Positions 1-6,737 of a stretch of 35,090 nucleotides of DNA are shown in pieces. Source of the DNA: CAZHBA01 sp964530225. Lineage in GTDB: Bacteria > Pseudomonadota > Alphaproteobacteria > UBA6615. Within the stretch, counting starts at the first letter, position 1; each line of letters opens with the position of its first letter. Both the position numbers and the translations under genes were made by a program. The stretch is taken from positions 1 to 35,090 of the forward strand of contig CAZHBA010000044.1 in NCBI GenBank assembly GCA_964530225.1, read 5' to 3'. The notes under the pieces were generated by a model. It was not told where the DNA came from. It searched no databases and saw nothing but the letters and a program-made list of their open reading frames with translations.

Positions 1-99
1 GATGACACTATTAGCAAGTTATTGGGCAGAGCGAAGAAATGACCCAGATGGATGACAGTACCCACCCCTCTGGTATTTAATGGGGCTGCGCCTGAATGA
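1..99. repeat. 99-bp perfect direct repeat, copy 1
   Basis: These 99 bases recur without a mismatch and in the same orientation at 3567-3665; the two copies diverge at the next base (t at 100, g at 3666). Because the copy begins at base 1, the repeat could extend further left outside the window. It contains no convincing ORF and no transposase-like coding. The exact 99-base length at a sequence edge is also what a de Bruijn assembly with k=99 would leave, so it may be a graph overlap and not a biological element. Confidence 0.97.
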
Positions 100-150
100 T
101 TTTATTATAGCAGATTTACACACCGCTGACACGTCTCACGATCCCAAATG

Positions 151-196
151 ACTAAAAAAAAATAAAAAAATAAAGGCGTGCACTCGCGAATGCGTA
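151..196 (-). terminator. possible intrinsic terminator of the membrane-protein operon
   Basis: Read on the minus strand, a small imperfect hairpin (GCA-mismatch-T arms around a CGCG loop, 180-193) is followed by a long T-rich tract interrupted by single A residues (complement of 154-174). It lies about 125 bases beyond the stop of the minus-strand membrane protein gene. The stem is short, so this is a weak prediction; the T-rich run itself is unambiguous. Confidence 0.35.
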
Positions 197-218
197 GCAG
201 AAGAAGCTGGACGATAAG

Positions 219-323
219 GTGAGAGACGGGAAAACTTCGTTGATTTTCAGTGTGGTTATGTTCCTCAGCGCTCTCATCGCCTTTGGCATCGGCCATTGGA
301 TGCGCCACCGGGTACTGCTCTAG
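219..323 (+). CDS. possible 34-residue single-pass membrane microprotein
   Basis: A GTG-initiated frame encodes 34 residues consisting of a short polar N-terminus (VRDGKTS), one hydrophobic stretch of about 20 residues (from LIFSVVMFLSALIAFGIG) and a basic C-terminus (HWMRHRVLL). The stop codon (TAG, 321-323) overlaps the stop codon of the converging minus-strand gene. The upstream sequence (gataag) is a poor ribosome binding site. The frame is open upstream to 198, so a CTG start at 207 is also possible. It could equally be a chance ORF; the support is only the membrane-helix-like composition and lack of another gene here. Confidence 0.2.
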   Translation: MRDGKTSLIFSVVMFLSALIAFGIGHWMRHRVLL

Positions 324-1948
324 GCTTCGACTATGGGCTGGGCCAGGATCCACAGGCTGATCATGGTATAGCCAACCATTAGCGCTAGCATCGGATACTG
401 GCTGCGCAGCGCGACGGCGTGGTCGCCGAAGGCGCGCAAGGCCATCACATGGGCCAGATAAACCGCGACGATATGGCCAATGACGATGGCGATAACGGCG
501 GTGAACCAGGCGAACTGGGCACCGATGATGGCGATGTCGACCTGGTAATCGGCGGTGCCGAACAGGTTCCAGCCATAGCCGAACGGATCGGAGGCAAGCG
601 GGAAGATTGCCTGGCCGAAAATCAGGAGTAGCGTCAGGAAATGCGCTAGATGATAGGCGATGGCGATTGGTACCAGGGTGAAGATGAATACCCGCGCGAT
701 GCCCATGGCCGTCCATTGCGCTGGCGCACCGGCAAGTTCGCCTGAACGGGCGCCCCGCGTGAGCGCGGCGATGAGTGCGCAAAAGGCCATATAGACGGCG
801 AAGAAGATTAGCGGCGTCAGCAAGATGCCGGCTGTTGTCATGATGCCGTTGGCGTTGTTCATACCCAGCGCACCGGGTAGCGCGCCGATGAAGGGCACTG
901 CGATGACGGCGTTGAGTATCGTCTGCCAGACTGGTGTTGCGCCGAACCCGTCGAAGCTGACGGTGGCCAGAACTAGTAACACAAACGCCATGACCGAAAC
1001 CGGCGGCAACACAGTGGTCAGTAGCCCGACACCGTAGGGTCGCAGATCGATGCGCCGTTCCTGCGGGCTAGCCCGGCGGAAGCAGGCTGGGCAATCGATA
1101 CACGCACCGCTGTCATTGTCGTGGCAGGTGTCCTTGCCGCAGGTTGCGCAATGGGCCGATGTGATTATCCGAAGCTCGACGCGGGCGAAACGGGCGAACA
1201 GGCCATAGAGAATGGAAAACGCTTCACCCCGGCGCAGCCAGGTCTCGATGCCAGCGTAATACATGCCGGCCCAGGTGGCGAGGCTGTAAAGGATGACCGC
1301 CAGCGACAGGCTTGCCGGTACCGCCCGCTCGCTCCACACCAGCTCCGCCCAGGCGAAGCCGGCGAATACAAAGACCGCCGGCCAAACGCTGGCATGGGCT
1401 GGCAAGTTGCGGGATTTGGCTGGTCCGGCGGGCCGCAGACGGCGGGTCGCACTAGCGGCCTGTTCGGCGACGATGCGCCACGGATTAATCAAGGACCACA
1501 GGTCGCCCAACAGCGCACTGATGAAAGCCAGGCCGATCCACCAGATCACCCACACGGCGGTGGGCAGAATATTTTCTTCCGGGATGTTCTGCACACCGAA
1601 TAGGCCGGCCACTATTAGCACGACGAAAATTGCTACCGACAACAGGCGCAGCAACACCAGAACGTGGCGATGGGCAATAGCGCGGCCAACCGTCGTGTTC
1701 AAAAGTTCGAGGCGGGGGAGCTTGTCGCCCTCTTTGTCTTTGTGCACAAAAATTCCAATGATGACGAACGACACTGCGACAACGGCGCCAGCGCCAACCA
1801 CATTTAGCCATAGCGGGATCGGCAGGTCGTAGCGCTGGGCAAATGCGTGGGCGTTGGCCGAGACGGTGGTGGCAAAATACGCCAGCATGGTGAAGTAGGC
1901 ATTTTGCAATATCAGCAGCGATAGGCGGTGGGAAAAGGGTTGGCGCAC
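320..1948 (-). CDS. polytopic membrane protein, fenitrothion-hydrolase-like (FedA-type family)
   Basis: The 542-residue product is very hydrophobic with roughly a dozen likely membrane segments. It has the conserved-looking core around residues 120-157 (IPEEN, then WVIWWIGLA, then LWSLINPW) that I associate with membrane proteins annotated as fenitrothion hydrolase; this assignment is from memory of the family and the real substrate is unknown. A hydrophilic loop at about 265-300 contains six cysteines (267, 270, 275, 283, 286, 289) in two CxxC-like clusters, suggesting a metal site or disulfides. The GTG start at 1948 lies six bases after the cupredoxin-like gene, so the two are probably one operon. 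An internal ATG at 1888 would begin just before the stretch ANAHAFAQRYDLPIP and is an alternative start, possibly with a cleaved or anchoring signal segment. Neither start has a strong ribosome binding site. Confidence 0.75.
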   Translation of the reverse strand: MRQPFSHRLSLLILQNAYFTMLAYFATTVSANAHAFAQRYDLPIPLWLNVVGAGAVVAVSFVIIGIFVHKDKEGDKLPRLELLNTTVGRAIAHRHVLVLLRLLSVAIFVVLIVAGLFGVQNIPEENILPTAVWVIWWIGLAFISALLGDLWSLINPWRIVAEQAASATRRLRPAGPAKSRNLPAHASVWPAVFVFAGFAWAELVWSERAVPASLSLAVILYSLATWAGMYYAGIETWLRRGEAFSILYGLFARFARVELRIITSAHCATCGKDTCHDNDSGACIDCPACFRRASPQERRIDLRPYGVGLLTTVLPPVSVMAFVLLVLATVSFDGFGATPVWQTILNAVIAVPFIGALPGALGMNNANGIMTTAGILLTPLIFFAVYMAFCALIAALTRGARSGELAGAPAQWTAMGIARVFIFTLVPIAIAYHLAHFLTLLLIFGQAIFPLASDPFGYGWNLFGTADYQVDIAIIGAQFAWFTAVIAIVIGHIVAVYLAHVMALRAFGDHAVALRSQYPMLALMVGYTMISLWILAQPIVEA

Positions 1949-1954
1949 GGTTAA

Positions 1955-2335
1955 TTAGCGTGGCAGGACTTCAAGATAGATTAATGTCTTTTCGGCGTGG
2001 TGGTCGGCGCCGAAACCGTGGCTTTCAATGGCGAAGCGACCGGCGGCGCGCGCCTTAAGGCTCATCACGGCTTCGCCGTCGGTGTCGACCTTGGTCCTGA
2101 CGTTGTAGCCGTGCAGGTGAAGCTCGGTCGCCTCATCGGTGGACCAGCGTAGTTCGACATTCTCACCCTGGGTGACCCGCACCACCCCTGTGCCACCGGA
2201 AACCTCGACATCGGCACCTGTTGCTTTGCGGTCGACGATAACGACATTCACCACCCGCTGATCCTGTGCCAACGCCGGCATTAACGTAACGGTCACCAGT
2301 GTGGCGGCTAATATGGTGCGGCAAAAGTAGCGCAT
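1955..2335 (-). CDS. secreted cupredoxin-like protein
   Basis: The 126-residue product begins with a typical Sec signal peptide (basic MRYFCR, hydrophobic stretch to residue 20, likely cleavage after ALA at 21-23), so it should act in the periplasm. The mature part is predicted beta-rich. It has histidines at 73 and 75 in ELHLHGYNV and a C-terminal group H106, H112, H113, which would suit copper binding in a cupredoxin-like fold, although the usual Cys-His-Met ligand set of blue copper proteins is not evident. A good ribosome binding site (AAGGGA on the minus strand, around 2341-2346) precedes the ATG. It is the first gene of a likely pair with the membrane protein downstream, suggesting the soluble domain serves that protein. 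Family placement is by fold-like pattern only. Confidence 0.7.
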   Translation of the reverse strand: MRYFCRTILAATLVTVTLMPALAQDQRVVNVVIVDRKATGADVEVSGGTGVVRVTQGENVELRWSTDEATELHLHGYNVRTKVDTDGEAVMSLKARAAGRFAIESHGFGADHHAEKTLIYLEVLPR

Positions 2336-2519
2336 TTTGTTCCCTTGAGGTTCGTAGACCGGCCATAATTACAATAGATGTTTTGACAATATTTGTTCAT
2401 CCTGACATTTATTTGCACTATCTGACGTGTTTAGAAGTTAGTCTGCGAACTAGCAATTGGCTCTCTGCAGCCCTCCGTAACTAGCATAGACCGCGAGAGG
2501 TAGTCGAAAGTCCACCGCG

Positions 2520-3098
2520 CTACAGTGTGGCGTCGAAGCGCCAGCCGATTTCCTCAATCTTGCCGACGACGTCAGCGCCGAATTTCTCGGTGAGATCTTC
2601 GGCGGCGGCGGGAGTCATTGCCACATCGTGGAAATCCTCTGGCTTGTCGCCGCGGATGAGGCCCAGGATGTAGGCGGTATTGTCAGATGCGTTCTCGAAG
2701 GCGCGCACGACGCCCTTCGGTACGGCGATCATGTCGAACGGATCGAGAAAGGCTTCATGTTCGCCCACGTCGCCCCAGCTGATACGAAAGCGGCCGGTCA
2801 GGCAGATGAAGTTCTCGTAGGTGTTGTAGTGGGCGTGTAGGTAGGGGCCCTGACCGGGCGCGCATTTGACGACAGCGACGATCATGCCTTGATCGTCAGA
2901 GATCGCTGGCCGGTCGGCGAATGGTCCGCCCAGTTCCGGCGATGACATCAACAGGAAGAACTTTTCGGCGGTCATTTTCTGGTAGGCGGCCAGCGGAATG
3001 TCAAGCTTTTCCGCCAAGCGTTCACCCTGCGGCTCAATCTCGCCGAAGCGTGCGATGTACTGTTCCATCTCCTGCGGAGAGATTTGTTCGGTTTTCAT
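2520..3098 (-). CDS. cupin-domain protein with altered metal motif
   Basis: This 192-residue protein has a single cupin domain at about residues 70-145. The first cupin motif is intact (H88, H90, E95 in GPYLHAHYNTYE and a following G), but in the second motif, AVPKGVVRAFEN, the usual metal-binding histidine is replaced by Arg132. It may bind metal with three ligands or not at all; the reaction cannot be deduced. A purine-rich ribosome binding site (GGGGGAA on the minus strand) sits just upstream of the ATG. It is transcribed in the same direction as the cupredoxin/membrane pair but separated by 184 bases, so co-transcription is uncertain. Distant relatives include cysteine-dioxygenase-like and oxalate-type cupins. 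Confidence 0.8.
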   Translation of the reverse strand: MKTEQISPQEMEQYIARFGEIEPQGERLAEKLDIPLAAYQKMTAEKFFLLMSSPELGGPFADRPAISDDQGMIVAVVKCAPGQGPYLHAHYNTYENFICLTGRFRISWGDVGEHEAFLDPFDMIAVPKGVVRAFENASDNTAYILGLIRGDKPEDFHDVAMTPAAAEDLTEKFGADVVGKIEEIGWRFDATL

Positions 3099-3133
3099 CT
3101 TTGATTCCCCCTGTCCGGCCCGGTGTTTGTGCG

Positions 3134-3162
3134 AATTATTTCCGGTGGTTGCCAGAATAATT
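3134..3162. promoter_or_regulatory. inverted repeat upstream of cupin gene
   Basis: A perfect 7-bp inverted repeat, AATTATT (3134-3140) and AATAATT (3156-3162), separated by 15 bases, lies 36 bases upstream of the cupin start codon in an AT-richer patch. Its position suits an operator, but no regulator gene is adjacent and the arms are short, so chance is possible. Confidence 0.25.
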
Positions 3163-3259
3163 ACACATTCGCCGTGCGCAAAGGAGTCCGCGTACGATTA
3201 TCTCGGTTTTGGAGAGGTTCGACTTATTCGACCCGCACTTTCGCCCTTGGTTTGAAGTT

Positions 3260-3538
3260 TTACCAGGCGAACCAGTAGGCGATGTGACCGGCCAGACGCG
3301 ACAGCGACTCGTCGTCGGTCGCGACCAAAGCGCCCTCGGTAATTTACCAGTTGCCGCTACCGGCGTGGGCGAAGCTGAATTTGTCGTCAGCGGCAGCGAA
3401 TTGCTGTCCGCCCGAAGCGTAGACGCGCACGGTGAGGGTCGCCGTGTCGCCGATCAGTAGTGCCACCGGTACGTCGCCAGCTTTGTCGTAGATCACCGCG
3501 CTACCTTCGAATAGCAACAGCACCTTGGTATCGGGGCA
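3260..3538 (-). pseudogene. C-terminal remnant of a DUF3179-like protein
   Basis: Read on the minus strand, this region translates as a coherent but broken protein fragment. It runs from DTKVLLLFEGSAVIYDKA through KFSFAHAGSGNW, hits an in-frame TAA (3344-3346), and continues in the same frame as ITEGALVATDDESLSRLAGH and AYWFAW before a second TAA (3260-3262). The order 'short beta-rich segment - GSxW - L.GH.AYWFAW' resembles the C-terminus of DUF3179 proteins as I remember them. There is no start codon, the frame is closed upstream by TGA at 3539-3541, and the sequence ends at the 99-bp repeat that begins at 3567. The best reading is a gene truncated by a rearrangement and then decayed; the family name is tentative. 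Confidence 0.45.
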
Positions 3539-3566
3539 TCAGGCCCACTGTATAGCGGGTCGGGAT

Positions 3567-3665
3567 GATGACACTATTAGCAAGTTATTGGGCAGAGCGA
3601 AGAAATGACCCAGATGGATGACAGTACCCACCCCTCTGGTATTTAATGGGGCTGCGCCTGAATGA
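3567..3665. repeat. 99-bp perfect direct repeat, copy 2
   Basis: Identical over 99 bases to positions 1-99, same orientation. It abuts the decayed DUF3179-like fragment on the left and lies 26 bases upstream of the thiolase start codon on the right, so the thiolase promoter may lie inside or next to the repeat. Together the two copies bound a 3,566-base unit carrying three genes and a pseudogene. Confidence 0.97.
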
Positions 3666-3691
3666 GCGCCAACAAGAAGGATCACTAAGCC

Positions 3692-4900
3692 ATGCCCGAA
3701 GCCTTTATCTGTGACGCTGTCCGCACGCCGTTTGGCCGTTTCGGCGGCAGCCTGTCGAAAGTGCGTACCGACGACCTGGCGGCGACGCCGCTGCAGGCGC
3801 TGGTCGCACGCAACGAGAAGGTCGACTGGGAGGCGGTCGACGACGTGATTTACGGCTGCGTCAATCAGGCTGGCGAGGACAACCGCAACGTTGCGCGCAT
3901 GGCGCTGCTGCTGTCGGGGCTACCAACATCGGTCTCCGGTGCCACGGTCAATCGCTTGTGTGGGTCCGGCCTTGAGGCTTTGACCACGGCGGCGCGCGCC
4001 ATTCGCACCGGCGAGGCCAAAATGGTTATCGCCGGCGGCGTGGAAAGCATGTCGCGGGCGCCATTTGTCATACCCAAGGCGGAATCGGCGTTTTCACGTA
4101 GCGCTAAGATCGAGGACACGACGATTGGCTGGCGCTTCGTCAATCCGAAGATGAAGTTGGAATACGGCATCGATTCCATGCCCGAGACGGCAGAAAACGT
4201 CGCTGTGGAATTTCAGATCAGCCGCGAAGATCAAGACGCCTTCGCCTGCCGCTCGCAGATGCGGGCGGCGAACGCCCAGAAAAATGGCCGCTTGGCCAAG
4301 GAGATCATCCCGGTATCGGTGCCGCAACGGAAGGGCGATCCGGTCGTCATCGATACCGATGAACATCCGCGCGCCGACACTTCGTTGGATGTGCTGGCTA
4401 CATTGCCGACGCCGTTCCGTGAAGACGGCTGCGTCACTGCGGGTAATGCATCCGGCGTCAACGACGGCGCATGTGCGATGATTATCGCCTCGGAAGAGGT
4501 TATCAACAAGTACGGCCTCAACCCGCTGGCGCGTGTGGTGAGTACGGCGACCGCAGGCGTGCCACCGCGCATCATGGGGTTCGGTCCTGCCCCGGCGACC
4601 CACAAGCTGTTGGCGCGGCTCGGCATCAAGGTTAGCGAGATCGATGTGATCGAGCTCAACGAGGCGTTTGCGGCGCAGGCATTGGCGGTGACCCGCGATC
4701 TCGGCGTCGCCGATGACGCTGAGCATGTGAATCCTAATGGCGGCGCCATCGCGCTCGGCCATCCGCTAGGCGCCAGCGGTGGCCGGTTGGCGATGACGGC
4801 GGCCTATGAACTGAACGAACGCGAGCAGCGCTACGCCCTGTGCACCATGTGCATTGGCGTCGGCCAGGGCATCGCCACCGTGTTGGAGCGCGCGAGCTAA
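3692..4900 (+). CDS. pcaF: thiolase, 3-oxoadipyl-CoA thiolase type
   Basis: The 402-residue protein has the usual length for a thiolase and the full catalytic set: nucleophilic Cys90 in VNRLCGSG, His357 in GHPLGASG and Cys387 in CTMCIGVGQG. The segments GGVESMSRAPFV and TTIGWRFVNPKM are characteristic of the PcaF/PaaJ branch, which cleaves 3-oxoadipyl-CoA to succinyl-CoA and acetyl-CoA at the end of protocatechuate or phenylacetate degradation. No other gene of those pathways is in the window, so a general acetyl-CoA acyltransferase role remains possible. A ribosome binding site (aagaagg, 3674-3680) supports the ATG at 3692. It stands alone between the direct repeat and a palindromic repeat element and converges with the flavoprotein gene. 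Confidence 0.93.
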   Translation: MPEAFICDAVRTPFGRFGGSLSKVRTDDLAATPLQALVARNEKVDWEAVDDVIYGCVNQAGEDNRNVARMALLLSGLPTSVSGATVNRLCGSGLEALTTAARAIRTGEAKMVIAGGVESMSRAPFVIPKAESAFSRSAKIEDTTIGWRFVNPKMKLEYGIDSMPETAENVAVEFQISREDQDAFACRSQMRAANAQKNGRLAKEIIPVSVPQRKGDPVVIDTDEHPRADTSLDVLATLPTPFREDGCVTAGNASGVNDGACAMIIASEEVINKYGLNPLARVVSTATAGVPPRIMGFGPAPATHKLLARLGIKVSEIDVIELNEAFAAQALAVTRDLGVADDAEHVNPNGGAIALGHPLGASGGRLAMTAAYELNEREQRYALCTMCIGVGQGIATVLERAS

Positions 4901-4942
4901 AACGGACAACCCTGCAACCTTAATCAAAGTATGACGAATATA

Positions 4943-5064
4943 CCCTCTCCCGGCTGGAGAGGGTGACGAGCGAAAGCGAGCTGGGTGAGGGATTAGGGAC
5001 GGTTAAGGATTTTCTGGATGGATCTTATTCCCTCACCCCAACCCCTCTCTCCATGGGAGAGGGG
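4943..5064. repeat. palindromic dispersed-type repeat element / bidirectional terminator
   Basis: The spacer between two converging genes is built of nested inverted repeats: an 8-bp stem CCCTCTCC/GGAGAGGG (4943-4950 and 4956-4963), a 9-bp pair GGGTGAGGG/CCCTCACCC (4983-4991 and 5030-5038), and an 8-bp stem CCCCTCTC/GAGAGGGG (5042-5049 and 5057-5064). The terminal stems are also near-complements of each other, so the whole element can fold as one cruciform-like hairpin. Such CCCTCTCC/GGAGAGGG elements are familiar as dispersed intergenic repeats in proteobacteria. It ends right at the flavoprotein stop codon and probably terminates transcription from both sides. Confidence 0.85.
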
Positions 5065-5065
5065 C

Positions 5066-6535
5066 TTAAGGCGCCTTCGGGTGTGTGGGTAAAATTAGGT
5101 CGATCTCGGCGTGTTTGATGAAGCTCTGGTAATGGTGCTCGGCGTCATCGCGGAACAGCTGCCGCGTGACGCCGGCGACCAGCCGCGGCACGCCGTAGCG
5201 CATAGTGGTCACCGAACTGCCTGTCATGCCGAGGCTGGGCAGGGTGCCTAGCGTGAAACAGTGGATGTGGTGTAGGTAGGGTGCGTCGCCCGGCGTTTTC
5301 TCGGTAAATTCGAAATTTGCCCCCAGGTAGGGATAGGTGCCCGCCGGCGCGTAGGTCTCGGCATCGGGTGGCGTGAAGCGATCGCGCCATAGGGCGATAT
5401 GATCGGCCAGCGCCGACGTCTCAGCGCGCAGGGTGAAATCGTTGATATGGCCGGTGGCGGCGATGACGTAGTCGACGGTGAAGCGCTCGCCGTGGATGGT
5501 CTCGATGCATATCTCGCCGTCTTTCATGGCAATCGACTTCCAGGCCGCGCCCTCGTGCATGTAAAAGCCTTTGAGGGTGATGACGCGGTCGAAGGTCTCC
5601 TGTGGCGGCGGTTGGTGGGTGCGCAGCACATGGCAGGTCAGCCGCCACCGCTGCAGCTCGTCGAAATCAGCAAAATGCTTTAAATAGGCGGCACTGTCGA
5701 ATGGTTTGTGGGCATTGATCTTGGCGATTTCGCGGCGCCGCACGAACAGGTGCGCTTCGCGGGCGCCGGTTTCCAGCGCTACCGCGGCGTTGTCGAAGGC
5801 GCCGGCGTTGGCACCCAGTACGGCAATTCGCTGATCCTTGAGTGCGTCGAAATCGATTACGCCATTGGCCTGGGCATAGCGCTCGGGTGGCAATGCCTCG
5901 GTGATCTGCGCTGGCACGTGCCATTCGCCGCAGCCTTCGATGCCGTTGGCGAGCACCACTTCGCGGGCATATACGATTGAATCGCGGCCGCTGATGCCGG
6001 CTGGCCGTAAAGGTACCCGGATCAAGCTGCCAGGCGACGCCGGATTCTCCGCTTCCAGCGGGCCGACTTCGGTGTCGTTAATCACGGGTATGTTGAGCAC
6101 CCGCCGGTACCAGGTGAGGTAGTTGTGCCAATCGGCGGTGGGAAAGCGCATCAGCGCGTTCCAGGCCGTCGCGCCGTGTTTGGCGGTGAACCAGGCGCGT
6201 GGCGTCAGCGACGGAATGCCCAAGTCGGGGCCGGTAAGGTCCAGGGCGGTGCGCAGCAGGGGCATGCGGGCATAGGTATTCCACGGGCCCTCGCCACCCC
6301 TCGGATTGCGGTCGATGGCGATGACATTTGTAACATTGTCGCGGCGCAGGGCGAACGACAGGGCCAGACCGCCCTGTCCTCCGCCGACGATCAGAACATC
6401 AAATACCGGCGTTCCCGAGGGGTGCTTGCGTGGCGGCACCCATTCGATTTTCGGATGGTTTACCAAGTCGAGATCGCGCGCTACCTGCGCTTCCAGTTCG
6501 GCCAGCGTTGCTGTTGGGGAAGGAGACTGTGTCAT
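5066..6535 (-). CDS. FAD/NAD(P)-binding flavoprotein (monooxygenase-like)
   Basis: The 489-residue protein has an N-terminal dinucleotide-binding motif, FDVLIVGGGQGGLALSFAL (GGGQGG at 51-56), typical of FAD binding. A second Rossmann-like segment at about 236-255, IAVLGANAGAFDNAAVAL, sits where flavin monooxygenases bind NADPH, but has GANAGAFD where the usual motif is GxGxSG/A. A later ATGHINDF segment matches the ATG motif seen in such enzymes. It probably hydroxylates or oxidises a small organic substrate in the cytoplasm; the substrate is unknown. I chose the ATG at 6535, preceded by CGGGA, over an upstream TTG at 6562 with poorer context. It is divergent from the transporter gene, with which it could share a 200-base promoter region, and converges on the thiolase. 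Confidence 0.82.
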   Translation of the reverse strand: MTQSPSPTATLAELEAQVARDLDLVNHPKIEWVPPRKHPSGTPVFDVLIVGGGQGGLALSFALRRDNVTNVIAIDRNPRGGEGPWNTYARMPLLRTALDLTGPDLGIPSLTPRAWFTAKHGATAWNALMRFPTADWHNYLTWYRRVLNIPVINDTEVGPLEAENPASPGSLIRVPLRPAGISGRDSIVYAREVVLANGIEGCGEWHVPAQITEALPPERYAQANGVIDFDALKDQRIAVLGANAGAFDNAAVALETGAREAHLFVRRREIAKINAHKPFDSAAYLKHFADFDELQRWRLTCHVLRTHQPPPQETFDRVITLKGFYMHEGAAWKSIAMKDGEICIETIHGERFTVDYVIAATGHINDFTLRAETSALADHIALWRDRFTPPDAETYAPAGTYPYLGANFEFTEKTPGDAPYLHHIHCFTLGTLPSLGMTGSSVTTMRYGVPRLVAGVTRQLFRDDAEHHYQSFIKHAEIDLILPTHPKAP

Positions 6536-6737
6536 GAAAATCCCGAAACTTTGATGCTTCAACTATAGCACTGTACATCGCTGTCAGCGCGCGATTCGTC
6601 CAACGCTGGCGGATGTTGACGATTACGTGTCGGTTGCGTGTCTTTGGCCACCGCCATATCTGAATTACAATTTTTACATGTACAAGGGTGGCGGGAAATG
6701 TTGGTACCGGCTCGGCTAAGCGTGGTTCATTGACCAG

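Noticed and set aside
105..782. Long Arg/His-rich minus-strand frame overlapping the membrane protein end
   Set aside because: Composition is typical of an off-frame reading of GC-rich coding DNA; the overlapping frame has clear membrane-protein features.
3209..3460. Plus-strand 83-codon frame in the spacer before the repeat
   Set aside because: The minus strand gives a more protein-like reading (DUF3179-like fragment), so this is its shadow.
1..3665. Insertion sequence or composite transposon
   Set aside because: No transposase, no terminal inverted repeats and no target duplication could be seen; only the direct repeats support mobility.
4094..4762. 222-codon minus-strand frame inside the thiolase
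   Set aside because: Antisense shadow of a strongly conserved thiolase; no family features.
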